A stretch of DNA of 64,000 bases, from positions 1,674,001-1,738,000 of the forward strand of contig VRMN01000004.1 in assembly GCA_008690995.1 (NCBI GenBank), given 5' to 3'. The notes below the pieces were generated by a model. That model did no database searches. It saw only the letters and a program-made list of their open reading frames with translations, and was not told the origin of the DNA. The stretch comes from Porphyridium purpureum (lineage: Eukaryota; Rhodophyta; Bangiophyceae; Porphyridiales; Porphyridiaceae). A program made the translations under genes and the position numbers. Shown here piece after piece: positions 40,301 to 46,957 of this stretch. The first letter of the stretch is position 1, and each line of letters starts with the position of its first letter.

Positions 40301-42524
40301 GGAATACTTTTCGTGGAATGATGTGACAAGTTCTTCCGTGCGACGGCTCGGCGTAGTAGCGAAAGATGAATACGATACTAATCCAGGCAGTGCGTCGATC
40401 CAGTATGTACCGCTGGAGCTGTACGGTCGCTCCAAGGCAAAGTCAAACTCAGCCGCAGAAGGGAGTACCACGAGCATCCGCGGCGAAAATAACTGGATGT
40501 TTGAGATCGATCCTGAGGGCCTTTTGCGACACGTTAAAGTGCTTGTCAGCGAGCACGAAAGTGGTTCTTTTCACTTGCTGTCGTTTGTTAAGCACGGAAC
40601 AATATCAGGCGCGGGTCGCCACGAGAGTACATCGACCGACAGCGCCTCCTCCTCGTCAGCCCCGAAGATATCCAAGCGACTAACAAGCTTTGAGCGCACG
40701 GTCAAGCGCAAGATTTTCGGTCGCAAACAAACTTCCATGGATCCGGAAGTCGGCATGATGTTTGGGGATGACTTTGAGTCCACGAGGTATTCACCGTCGT
40801 CAACTGCAAGCTGCGGTAGTAAGGCATCGACGCTCGTCGAAGGGCGAGACAGCAAGGAGAGGGAAAAATTTGGAAGGGATTCTTCGACGGAGCGGGACTT
40901 GAATGCACCGGAGCATGATATTAGGCCGTCCGAAAAGTTTGCAGGTGCTCCATCTCCATTTTCCACCGCGCTAGTTCCGGATGACGTCGAAGAGCCCCTG
41001 GCTCTTCATGCGTTTGGTGACGCTGTCGTTCCAGTGCGGTTTGATGGGCGCTCGCGCACGATTCATCTGAGCTCGCGGCCGTCCACGTTGGGCAGAGTAA
41101 GTTCACTACGAACCACGGCGGCTGGAGCGCAAAGTGGGCGCGAAACCACGAAGAAAGGTGGGGATGGAACACTTGCATCGCAGAACTCGATGCAGTTTCA
41201 AGAAAGCAACCTGAGTGCGAGTCACGGCGTGGGTGCGACAAAGAAGAGCCGGTCTGGTGGTGGTGGAAGTGGAGGCTACATGGATAGGTCTCTGGATAGT
41301 TCTGGAATCACGCCGCGAGGTCGGGGCAAGAGCAGTCGAGGAGCCTCGGAAGGAGACAATATGCCAAGCTCTCTGACGGGGCGGCGTTCCCTGACGACAA
41401 GAAAATCTCAAGTGGGTACAATTAACTGGATTCTGGAAACGTTTGCTGTGACAGCGGACGTGCTGGATTTTGATCTCTACCAATTTATTTTAACTCTTGC
41501 GGTAGACGACGTCAGTTTTGGCCTCATGACCGCTTCAGAGCCTGTGCTGCATGTGGCGATACGCACGTCGATGATTCAGCTGTTCCAGTCGGCGCGGCGC
41601 AGCGTGATTGAGGCCAGTGTCATGGATCTGTCCATTATGAATCTGGTCCGAGAGGACAGCGCGAATGAGCACGTTCTGCGAAAGAATCGCAAGCGCAGAA
41701 GTAGCCTGCGGGAGCCGTTACTTTTCTTCCGCGTGCTGAGTCGTATGCCCTACACTTCGAGCAACCCAAGCGCGTTGAATTTTATCGATGATCTCCTTGC
41801 AAGTCTTCACCCCATTGAACTGCGCGTCTCGACCGTCTTTATTGACCGACTCTTCAAGTTCGCCATGCGCTCTGTCCAGAAGGGCGAACTAGGTGCTGCG
41901 TCTGGGAGCGGCGGTAGTGGCGGCGCAACAGCGTCTGCTGCCGCGACCAACAATGATGGAGAAGAAGTAGATGGTGATGGCTGGTACTTGGACGCTGCTA
42001 TGGCCAACGAGGATGTGATGGATCTAATCCACAAGCCGCAGGGGCTGATGTACTTTAGCCGGTTTGTAGTGCAGGACTTGGCGATTTCTGTGACTGTGGT
42101 GAACAACGGCTTTTACTCTGGCGAGCGCGATATCCAGCTACCGGCCGCGTTATGGTATGCGCTGCGCTTTTTGCCCAATATCCAGGATGCCGATCTGAAG
42201 TTCCGCAGCTTCAAATTTGACGACGAGAAATACTACCCAGCGCAGCTTGCGCGCGAATTGGAGGCACATTTCACAACGGAGGGTATTGCGGCTGCGAAAC
42301 TGATTGTCGGGCACGTCGTTCCGTTCGGTCGTTGGCAGGCCGCACAAGATAAATCAGGCGCCGTCGCGAGGACGACCGTAGCAGAAGCGACGGTAGCGGA
42401 TGTCTTGTCTGGGGACGATGATCCGGCAATATCGCAAGTACTTCCCAGCCAGCAGCTGACAAGGATTACATCGATGAAACGCGCGGGATTAGCACCTGGA
42501 CCCACATCCAGGTCGAAAAAGTAA
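31359..42524 (+). CDS. VPS13: VPS13-family bulk lipid transfer protein
   Basis: This single open frame encodes about 3,721 residues. VPS13 proteins bridge membranes at contact sites and move phospholipids along a hydrophobic groove. The N-terminus (LAAWLAALANKYGAPVLAFL, then LVLRNLTLKCDELERKIL) is the chorein-N domain. Extended repeating-beta-groove sequence follows, with low-complexity inserts: Ser/Arg-rich near 390-560, poly-Gln near 1690, Gly-rich near 2090, poly-Gln near 2240 and a Lys/Ser-rich insert near 3120-3350. The VAB/SHR-BD adaptor-binding region starts near 2530 (SPMHLRNELNFPLHIFFLR). The end carries the ATG2/VPS13 C-terminal-like region with VVNNGFYSG near 3570. The ATG at 31359 aligns with the usual N-terminus. 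No intron is seen. Confidence 0.93.
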   Translation: MRSLAAWLAALANKYGAPVLAFLDGEFSESNLSIVLLRRRLVLRNLTLKCDELERKILRRLRVPLTVKSFVLSELTIELGLDLTIRLHINGVLLTIQMMQRVFEVDDFIDGPALKQFVKDVCNKDASFRSALRALVLLRLARGWEQDQGEGHAAPIDPNPRRVTSGGAFWEPLVRFAVTRAKVELENLVVRFEDLPLTKETEKDIAFGCAVGCRIPRLILRPFDSLMQTPGLDDAANAAFFAPGGMVRVGAHIMGLELYLDTDGVAASAAKPAAPILAGSKHDLAMYSTCTFLRPADVLCPIRVGGIDEGFKIYFIALVNDWNFRMTETQFYRGIRALMRINTVEMEKSSAFAAAYNARSLKNSWASPLQLLRYRKRFRKILTASSGGSSAVGARSSNATVGSARQNDQAGNGLDSTRESRTRSRTRSRHPQWDSSGPDAEPVLHGEGGGLVRSSSSHDALVHGKSRKAVAFQEEAAAARNRKEDESKRSAVSVAAAADGSSRTGEQASSMSTPLQHRRSRSLLSEVVNQTQSEQPRSLTPKRSQHLRKSSTASETIMASYTQRQNQVISHLSPRWKYALTCVITDVTERRQRLRSSFFAQRRERKELYIAAYSAFHIELKKGTESAVLASEMELELEEVLFFRSIAEQRFLRKACSLPDARDADLLYPFPKPGSSEFQAQDAELALRHAFSECRNEIKETYETWEVGSVNEQLQLTCPVRSSCDLRLRVAFPRFHFDMLEGSELEKPRIAFLIEDGRVDVNVGLITKSILVDLEVGALTATTPDGRRMICPRVQKSESHSLSGRTPHPLPNWYTSYLSSRARKNAGLVNAQKDPLLWLEFRNDQGLSAAPQMLHMLLNPIDVYTTAQDIKFIFVYFVEHLVDTNKSAYTSKSYAKTLHRALRSMEKDLLGARGCGFLWSQFARNVFLDIRMLTPRVHWGRAPFLTEYFDALYTVDAGEPLPRGIRPSRHGVLCFEISGDFQLLSKDPSRFSSPSSADTGNDDPQGGSVWQSDPAYADQTSDALQQAEYLEMSTYVQEHRMAASIFAESSSYVLDDEATPDHVELLDIRMHGVRAVGFVRFGLGNVVQYPLLQEMGMNVQVRQTQLGYSLRNMTEVAIHMSRAKVLQPVAGTADLVACFGEFIPVFEWVGTVVEAGPLPSYAGFPDRFGRLPAPFFALRRVLLRNFMLQDVRITIEGLEASLYHAGGTLSIFSTERDNHHSGGDADDGSEQSELGISLQGMQMRLGIYSTLSQRLELHVDRMAAFTGSSDLPWAMRRLFDPFDISVELLLALCGDVTTATIVRVDMDALRSELSIFTVFELLRFIRRLLLGVGKSPGAGGEAAAREAANEQQRNSEKIKVLRSVGIEQLLAQKWRHSQRSDFVASATISEYGSTRYLVASDSLDAYDTDGEGNQTPDQRKAQLALERYHVVSKDADFRTLSPDQFVPSEFLFSFVPLKAEHRLDADVGTDGGDDTDDKNADVSTTLERKGQRRLKQEGESDDYILIQSMLSRDAYLSCGDELYRHLEQRSRPDVQEEFNYHEHAQAQLESNEPFEGSSVCMQDLPVYSGSESMQPYMWRTWGCSRLAFALQHYSGLFLAVRDQPQGNGTRMRRVAILSSRPAYFSLTNILTQSNAFVAMNLLKNFAPLDRDPGLQAETGKGVDLCEDAGVPTSSGTAGPAPVSLSIQRQQQQQQQQLQDMSRGLDNPPRTISQLIDYVKLVHAPRSVRESFYDTVASLAVTIVDLACPGLSVCWVTNNSKMRRSTSGYINLLIPHEQGEPLHTEPPEASNSRDGRLGALRRTSGQNNSRRGIRDNSLEGVIMTAVVEPLSLDLRGFSAKLLNHADAEESLTIRLGTKAVVSWNDFAGGRASGPVLQLSCDLAFQTNSAEPGFGFVRIPRISITVKRPFIEWLVRFRALTLAKDWAAMGENQKSGGKTNPKNSHDLDHATTEGPSMFTLTNLTETSVEFGIMHIRPEFELACKRKLEEMRVHMKREQEKKRRNACYQMHETDIEPDLFLIQQVDPQQQLAHLAQIEPYDSKLHTSIVSSGEQYAFDIYRYIREIENRALLEMFENLYAFQESIKKRSSSGGRGGGGSSGGGSGGGDGARKAGKKEAELEFEAVSKTDENIQMRLQDFLYRHSRRLELRVGNFDEVYTVSFGQRGTCLLELTKPDNTTLMHGNGGAKVLGGTADLTGSQSDAFVDDKTKVDMNKRIASMASSGSGRTLWRDSALAQPPQPPQQQQQQQLQQTQSKVSRALLYHVRIDHLGAVHISLRPPQLLRNRTSCGMLRVRNLRSSSQEGSSASLFLNKSVVKKGADGREMILSTKLLPEQAELGYGLDHELDRISVKPTSLEYGYSGALKVSDIPLNTREILQCEPIWGVRRVHPTGSTVSLGRSLRPDVEGQSRSEDARTHALALSPRAPVPSTTSGDHPSDAARNVSRLRADLKDKCFCIGLARVPYRGTIISASSRLGSSSAYSSSHVNQHGDTGSSEAKVMPLTDPNPSQTMTNSGMRVGADGVELPTSIGASIYDVVLVSPMHLRNELNFPLHIFFLRQFAEYTRLTRAQATSLKGAVGVSLVAHAGADVHELLPETEYRMLIRDVSGEFTYALRFSYAKVQACRAGRTSGGRAGKQARQDYLFDKDLRITTGFINVRGAYDSWGTLRVEFSAAYRVHNTMQDCVIRVSNRPSPMEALPSTRALEGSSSLMEVSHGAPMFWSASHFFLGTDQWSRLEVRLASMAKRGKTDVEISIKSGNLSGATHVLTFVVVMSKTKSKMGSFKDIYVYPKYRIQNSTLASVELVEELDTHALLGSGSEKNSKPARWKLGARKTGGGRGTQTKQEQQVAGSAAAGDSVFLKEGETQTMHGRSGHIHRLRIKLAGYEWSGPLEPATMGSHALFLRLAEHGRRLEGVSILRNAKAKAEMIGVDINELGLRVEIQIHNRPRYGPPFRVENLTGGAIYLFQEKYEEWGISAEIEQNAWEYFSWNDVTSSSVRRLGVVAKDEYDTNPGSASIQYVPLELYGRSKAKSNSAAEGSTTSIRGENNWMFEIDPEGLLRHVKVLVSEHESGSFHLLSFVKHGTISGAGRHESTSTDSASSSSAPKISKRLTSFERTVKRKIFGRKQTSMDPEVGMMFGDDFESTRYSPSSTASCGSKASTLVEGRDSKEREKFGRDSSTERDLNAPEHDIRPSEKFAGAPSPFSTALVPDDVEEPLALHAFGDAVVPVRFDGRSRTIHLSSRPSTLGRVSSLRTTAAGAQSGRETTKKGGDGTLASQNSMQFQESNLSASHGVGATKKSRSGGGGSGGYMDRSLDSSGITPRGRGKSSRGASEGDNMPSSLTGRRSLTTRKSQVGTINWILETFAVTADVLDFDLYQFILTLAVDDVSFGLMTASEPVLHVAIRTSMIQLFQSARRSVIEASVMDLSIMNLVREDSANEHVLRKNRKRRSSLREPLLFFRVLSRMPYTSSNPSALNFIDDLLASLHPIELRVSTVFIDRLFKFAMRSVQKGELGAASGSGGSGGATASAAATNNDGEEVDGDGWYLDAAMANEDVMDLIHKPQGLMYFSRFVVQDLAISVTVVNNGFYSGERDIQLPAALWYALRFLPNIQDADLKFRSFKFDDEKYYPAQLARELEAHFTTEGIAAAKLIVGHVVPFGRWQAAQDKSGAVARTTVAEATVADVLSGDDDPAISQVLPSQQLTRITSMKRAGLAPGPTSRSKK
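36422..36447. repeat. CAG repeat in VPS13 (poly-Gln)
   Basis: A run of about eight CAG codons encodes a poly-Gln insert near residue 1690. Confidence 0.9.
38076..38106. repeat. CAG repeat in VPS13, second
   Basis: A second CAG run encodes poly-Gln near residue 2240, next to a Pro-Gln repeat. Confidence 0.9.
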
Positions 42525-42651
42525 GCCATCTGCTTGATGTGGAAAGACCAATGACTGCCTCGCTCGCTCAGAATGGAAAATCCTGGTAAAGGATTCTTCT
42601 TCCGAAAAGCCGTGAGTCGCGAGCTGGAGTGGAAGATAAATCTGGGCTCGC

Positions 42652-43749
42652 TCATTTTTTCCGTAGCACGAACATGTATGTTGTGCCGAGATGATGTGCC
42701 TCAAACGCAAGCACTTCGAGTGAGTCATTGTGGTCTCGCACGAGCTGCAACACAATGTCGCGAACGTGCTTATTCCATTGGCATCCCCACCTGGCGGCAT
42801 GCTCGTCTGCGTGTCGGTCCAACCAGAAATTTACCGCCCGCGCCAGCCAGCTGTGCCGCGCGCCGGACGCGCGACCGTGCTCTAGCAGCAGCAAGCTCCC
42901 GCCTGGCTTGAGGACTTCGCACATTTGCTCGAGCGCTTCGCGTGGATCATCAAACGAGCACAGGCCAAACGTGTCGACGACACAGTCAAACGAGTTGGGT
43001 GAGAAGGCCGCGGCGAGCTCGTGTACAGAGACCCGGCGCGTGATGACCTCTATCCGTCTGTCATCGGTCCGTCTTTGCTCCTGGCCAGGCTGTGCTGCCT
43101 GCCTGTGCTTCTGGTCCTGTGCGCGATGGAGTTCAAATCTACCATCTCCATTTTCATTGTCTTTTCGCACTGGCTCTGGTTGCTCCGCGCTCTTTGCAAC
43201 TTCAGTGTGCTCTGCTTGCTCTGCTTGCTCTGCTTGCTCTGCTCGCTCTGCTTGCTCTGCTTGCTCTGCTTGCTCTGCTCGCTCTGCTTGGCTAGATGAG
43301 GACAGCGCGTCCGCGCTCCTTAATATCCATCGCTCAGCTTTGTTCCGTGCAAGCTCTAGCATCGCGTCACTGCTATCGGTCAGCGTGAGACTTGTTAATC
43401 GCAGGGATGGGACGTTGCTGCCAGTTTTTTCGACATTGTTTGTTGTACTGACTTGCGCGTAAGCCTCGATATTGAATCCAGAGCCGCACGCCACTTCGAG
43501 CACGTGCGCGCGCGGCGGCACGCAAGAAACAAGTTTAGCACGTAAGCGGGGCATGTTGATGCGCGCCTCGGTCTTGGTCAATTCGGTATCATACTTGCGC
43601 GCGTTATCGCAATCTTCGAACCACGCCGCACACTTTGATGTGGCATTGTCACCAGGGACCTTCCGCCCGCCGAAGAAGAGAGCGCCGCCGTATACACCCA
43701 CAACAAACACGCCGGCGCCTGCGACAAGCAGCGGCGCTCGCACGCGCAT
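42652..43749 (-). CDS. OMS1-like membrane-anchored SAM methyltransferase
   Basis: This 365-residue protein has an N-terminal membrane span at about 5-27 and a class I methyltransferase domain. It resembles yeast Oms1, a mitochondrial inner-membrane methyltransferase, and the METTL7 group. Motif I is VLEVACGSGFN near 84-93, the acidic strand is LTLTDSSDAML near 122-132, and the later strand is EVLKPGGSLLLLEHGRASG near 277-295. Between them lies an insert of about 85 residues with an Ala-Glu-Gln tripeptide run, encoded by a nonamer repeat. The start is the ATG at 43749; an in-frame TTG lies six codons upstream. Only 45 bp separate this ATG from that of CDC123. Substrate and organelle are not determined by the sequence. 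Confidence 0.82.
   Translation of the reverse strand: MRVRAPLLVAGAGVFVVGVYGGALFFGGRKVPGDNATSKCAAWFEDCDNARKYDTELTKTEARINMPRLRAKLVSCVPPRAHVLEVACGSGFNIEAYAQVSTTNNVEKTGSNVPSLRLTSLTLTDSSDAMLELARNKAERWILRSADALSSSSQAERAEQAEQAEQAERAEQAEQAEQAEHTEVAKSAEQPEPVRKDNENGDGRFELHRAQDQKHRQAAQPGQEQRRTDDRRIEVITRRVSVHELAAAFSPNSFDCVVDTFGLCSFDDPREALEQMCEVLKPGGSLLLLEHGRASGARHSWLARAVNFWLDRHADEHAARWGCQWNKHVRDIVLQLVRDHNDSLEVLAFEAHHLGTTYMFVLRKK
43208..43292. repeat. Nonamer minisatellite inside a methyltransferase gene
   Basis: About nine copies of GCTCTGCTT, two with a C for T change, follow in tandem. On the coding strand they give an Ala-Glu-Gln run with occasional Arg. Confidence 0.9.
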
Positions 43750-43794
43750 GTCAACGCCTCTTTGCAAAGTAAACGGGCCAGGTGTCGAGGGCTA
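43750..43794. promoter_or_regulatory. 45-bp divergent promoter
   Basis: Only 45 bp lie between the ATGs of the OMS1-like gene and CDC123. Promoter elements must overlap the coding ends, or one gene must start inside the other. Confidence 0.55.
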
Positions 43795-44973
43795 ATGGAG
43801 TTGGCCGAGTGGGCGACAACGCCCGCACCCGCGCTCTACCGACCGTTTGCAGCGCTCGCTGTGCCGCAGCGTTGCGTGAGCGTGTCGTCGCGGCAGCTCT
43901 ATGAGTTCTTGGTGAGCAACCACGGCGTGTTTGCGTCTGCGGCGCGCGTGCAAGCAGATCAAGCCCAACTGGACGAGCGCAGGCGTAGGCGGCGGCTGCC
44001 TGTCTCAGATCCGCAGTGGGAACCTGACAGTGACGCTTCCGGGTGGAGCTCGAGTGCAAGCAGTGGCGGCAGTAGCGTCGGATCTGACACGCAAGATGAA
44101 GCTCGAGCGCCGCCTCCAGATACCCCGCTATGGCTGGATGAGCTGTGTGCGCGCATTGACCGCAGCATCATGGAGCTCGGAGGCGCAGTTTGCCCCAAGC
44201 TAGGTGCGGTTTGTCCAGTGGATGCGGCATGGGTTATGTTCGGGCGCAGCGTGTGCTGCCGTTCATCTGAGGATGTGATGCTGCTACTCAAGAGCTCGGA
44301 CCGCGTGGCAGAGTACTTGACGCAGCGCAGCAGTAATGCGGGCGACGAGCACAGCCACATCATGATTCATCTGCGCAAGTGGAGGGATATGAATCCGGGC
44401 ATGGAGTTTAGATGCATTGTAAGAGACTCTGTCTTGGTAGCTGTCTCGCAAAGACATGTCGACGCGGCGTACACGTTTCTGGTCTCCGAGCGCGATATAA
44501 TACTGGACGCCATCTGCGCGTTTTTTGAATCGCAACTGGTCGAGATTGTGCATCGAGTATGTCTCGCAGCTAGCCGACCCGTTGCAACACAATCGTTTGT
44601 CTTTGATGTATACGTGTCGCCCAGTCACAAAGTGTGGCTCGTAGACATGGAGGAATTACGTGAGGGCTCCAACCTGCTTTTGTTTGATCACGAAGAGATC
44701 GATCAGGTGATGCGTATGGCCAATCTGCATGTTTCCGAGGAAGACCCACGCCAGGAATCTGATCCACTCGAAGCAAACGAGAACAGGCTCGACGAGCTCC
44801 CCTGGTTTCGCTGCGTTGACGACGCCACCAACCTGTCGTCTCTAGGAAGCGCGCAGCGCGATGCGCTTCCGATCGACCTCAGCGACTCGCAGGCACTGTC
44901 GCGCGCCGCAGAACTCGCCCAGACTCTGGTGCGTGCGCAAGAAGAGCGCGGAGCGCCGAATAAGAAACCATGA
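43795..44973 (+). CDS. CDC123: CDC123/D123 eIF2 assembly factor
   Basis: This 392-residue protein belongs to the D123 family, ATP-grasp-like proteins that assemble the eIF2 complex by binding eIF2 gamma. Matching segments are CPKLGAVCPVDAAWVMFG near 132, a DVMLLLKSSDRVAEYL strand and helix near 165-180, HIMIHLRKWRDMNPGMEFRC near 195-215, FVFDVYVSPSHKVWLVDMEE near 270-290 and LLLFDHEEI near 300. A Ser-rich loop lies at about 75-100. Family members usually end the core with a DFNP-type motif; here the equivalent reads DMEELREG, a change worth noting because this region coordinates metal and ATP. The gene converges with the lumenal protein gene, 68 bp apart. Confidence 0.88.
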   Translation: MELAEWATTPAPALYRPFAALAVPQRCVSVSSRQLYEFLVSNHGVFASAARVQADQAQLDERRRRRRLPVSDPQWEPDSDASGWSSSASSGGSSVGSDTQDEARAPPPDTPLWLDELCARIDRSIMELGGAVCPKLGAVCPVDAAWVMFGRSVCCRSSEDVMLLLKSSDRVAEYLTQRSSNAGDEHSHIMIHLRKWRDMNPGMEFRCIVRDSVLVAVSQRHVDAAYTFLVSERDIILDAICAFFESQLVEIVHRVCLAASRPVATQSFVFDVYVSPSHKVWLVDMEELREGSNLLLFDHEEIDQVMRMANLHVSEEDPRQESDPLEANENRLDELPWFRCVDDATNLSSLGSAQRDALPIDLSDSQALSRAAELAQTLVRAQEERGAPNKKP

Positions 44974-45041
44974 AAAAGATTTAAAATGATTGCAAATCCT
45001 GAAGCGTCGCCTGACCCCGTGGTTCAAGGATCAATGCTTCG

Positions 45042-46124
45042 CTATTTCACTACTTTAGGGGGCACAATGCGAAGCGAGCTGCACAGCTGATGGGCTAGTG
45101 CGCTGTCATATACCTCTTCGGGAGCCGTAAAGCTTGCAATAATCACGCGCTGCAGCTCGCGATGATATATGATAAACTCGGTCCCGGCGCGCTCGATAAC
45201 ATACGCCAGACGGTCCCCAGCGTTTGAGCTATTTTGGGTGGCGCCAGCGCTGGGAGGCGCGGACGCCTCCGCTTGCGCAGCGGACGCACCTTCTTCCACG
45301 ACGCGCTCCGGTTTGTATCCGGCAGCAAGCTCCAGGCGTCCGCGACTCTTGCCCGAAAGAATTAAAGGCACAACCAGACTCGATGTATCGGCGTTGTTGC
45401 TGCGCGTGCTGCCAATAGTAAGATTGCTTTTCTCGAGCCGAACCAGTAGGTCGAGCTGCAGGACCTCCGAGTCGACACCAAAATCGGCACCGGGTAGAAC
45501 GCTGACTTTGGTCGCACTGCTGACCTGCTGGCCACCGACAGCCGCAGCATAGTCGCGATACGACAAAAACAAATTAGCAAGGTCTAGTGACGTACCTAGA
45601 CCATCCCACATCATCCGAGGCGCAGCTCGGCCTCGGCGCGGGCTCGCGCTCGCCATACCGGAGCGCGTCAGCAGCAAATCACTAAAGACCGGTCCGGCAT
45701 CGAGGATCTTGACAGTCAGGATCGACGTGGAGCGGAAGTCACCGACAACGACGCCGTCATCGCGCACGCTTCGGAACCACGTCTTGGGTGCCAAAATTTC
45801 AACAGTACCGTTACTCAAGGACAAGGGTTCCAGAAGCAACTGCTGCTGCTGCTGCTGCTGCTCTTGTCGTTCGCCGTCAGACGCCGCGGCTTGCTCAGCT
45901 TCGGGGCCGGCAGCGGCAGCAGCAGGGCTGCAGCCACGTGAATTCGAGAATCCGAGTGTCACGGGAAGAGCCACCAGCACGGCTCGCAGAAGCTCACGCC
46001 GACTGGGATCCTCAGCTACATGAGGACCTGTCGAAGGCATCCCACAGCATACCAAACGTCTGCCACGTGGGCGGCTCACCCGTACCGCGGCACTTGGAAA
46101 TAAGGCAAACGCGTTCATGGCCAT
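45042..46124 (-). CDS. Plastid lumenal protein, possibly PsbP-like
   Basis: This 360-residue protein has a two-part targeting peptide. MAMNAFALFPSAAVRVSRPR is a plastid transit start with Phe at position 6. A twin-arginine signal, SRRELLRAVLVALPVTLGF, at about 41-59 would send it through the Tat pathway to the thylakoid lumen, with cleavage likely in the Ala run near 68-73. A poly-Gln tract follows near 88-95. The mature part is beta-rich; VEILAPKTWFRSVRDDG followed by ILTVKIL resembles the start of PsbP-domain proteins, and the end has ERAGTEFIIYHRELQRVIIASF. The PsbP assignment is tentative. The ATG is 2 bp after the stop of RRP36 on the same strand. Confidence 0.72.
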   Translation of the reverse strand: MAMNAFALFPSAAVRVSRPRGRRLVCCGMPSTGPHVAEDPSRRELLRAVLVALPVTLGFSNSRGCSPAAAAAGPEAEQAAASDGERQEQQQQQQQLLLEPLSLSNGTVEILAPKTWFRSVRDDGVVVGDFRSTSILTVKILDAGPVFSDLLLTRSGMASASPRRGRAAPRMMWDGLGTSLDLANLFLSYRDYAAAVGGQQVSSATKVSVLPGADFGVDSEVLQLDLLVRLEKSNLTIGSTRSNNADTSSLVVPLILSGKSRGRLELAAGYKPERVVEEGASAAQAEASAPPSAGATQNSSNAGDRLAYVIERAGTEFIIYHRELQRVIIASFTAPEEVYDSALAHQLCSSLRIVPPKVVK

Positions 46125-46126
46125 CC

Positions 46127-46957
46127 TTACGTTTGTGACGGACGCGGAAGCAATTTCTTTTCCTTTGATTCCCGTGCCTTTCTCTTCTTGTTCACAAACT
46201 TCTTCAGCTTGCCAGTCTTTTTAAGCTCGTCGAATTTCGCTTTGAGCTGAAGTTCCTTGACCACGCCTTTCTTTGCAAAGTACGGCGTCTTTCCCTGCAT
46301 AACCAGCAGCTTCTCCTTCTCTCTCAACTCGTGCTCGACCTGCTCGTCGCGCATGCGCGCCTTCCTGCGCGCTTCGGCCTGGAGTAGCGCGTCCAGCTGC
46401 TGCTTGAGCGTGTCCTTGCTTTGCGGGTTGCGAGTCCGACGCAGCTCGGTTTGTAAGGTCTCAATCTCCTGCTCGCGAATCTGTTCCACAAAGCCGTACG
46501 CGTTTCGAATATGTGCGCTACTGAGTCGCCCGGTATACTCCACAAACCGCGGGTCGACGCGTTTGGCCACCGCACGCGCTGGAACCTTGAGCTGGATCTC
46601 GTTCTTGGCGTCGCGACCCAGATACTGCGTGCGGGCACGCGCCGAAAGCTCCACGGGGGCACGAGAGCTCTTTGGCTTTGCCTCTTTTGCCTCTGCGTCA
46701 CCCGCCCCTTTCCTTCCCCTCGCGGGCGCCGCCTCGTCGTCGCCACTCACGCTTACCGTGTCACCCAACGGCGCGCGCAGCCGCTCCGCGTGCGAACGCG
46801 ACCCAACCTTCTCGGACTTCCACGCGGCCTCCTCGTTCCGCGCGCGCCGCGCAGCTACCAGCTCTCCCAAAGATGGCACCTGCTCCACAGGCACGTTCAT
46901 TTCCGTCACCTCGCTCCTCTCCTCCGCTGTCCCCTTTGTCGTGCCGTCGACCTGCAT
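46127..46957 (-). CDS. RRP36: rRNA processing factor RRP36
   Basis: RRP36 is a nucleolar component of early 90S pre-ribosomes needed for 18S rRNA processing. This 276-residue protein has a variable N-terminal half with basic and acidic runs. The conserved half begins near 133: KRVDPRFVEYTGRLSSAHIR, YGFVEQIREQEIETLQ, then a long charged helix, QGKTPYFAKKGVVKELQL, FDELKKTGKLKKFVNKKRK and a basic end. This matches the family well. The start is the ATG at 46957. The lumenal protein gene begins 2 bp after its stop, so the two may share a transcript or the second promoter lies inside this gene. Confidence 0.92.
   Translation of the reverse strand: MQVDGTTKGTAEERSEVTEMNVPVEQVPSLGELVAARRARNEEAAWKSEKVGSRSHAERLRAPLGDTVSVSGDDEAAPARGRKGAGDAEAKEAKPKSSRAPVELSARARTQYLGRDAKNEIQLKVPARAVAKRVDPRFVEYTGRLSSAHIRNAYGFVEQIREQEIETLQTELRRTRNPQSKDTLKQQLDALLQAEARRKARMRDEQVEHELREKEKLLVMQGKTPYFAKKGVVKELQLKAKFDELKKTGKLKKFVNKKRKARESKEKKLLPRPSQT

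Noticed and set aside
43735-43767. Longer N-terminus for the OMS1-like protein
   Set aside because: The upstream start is TTG; the ATG at 43749 gives a normal membrane anchor.
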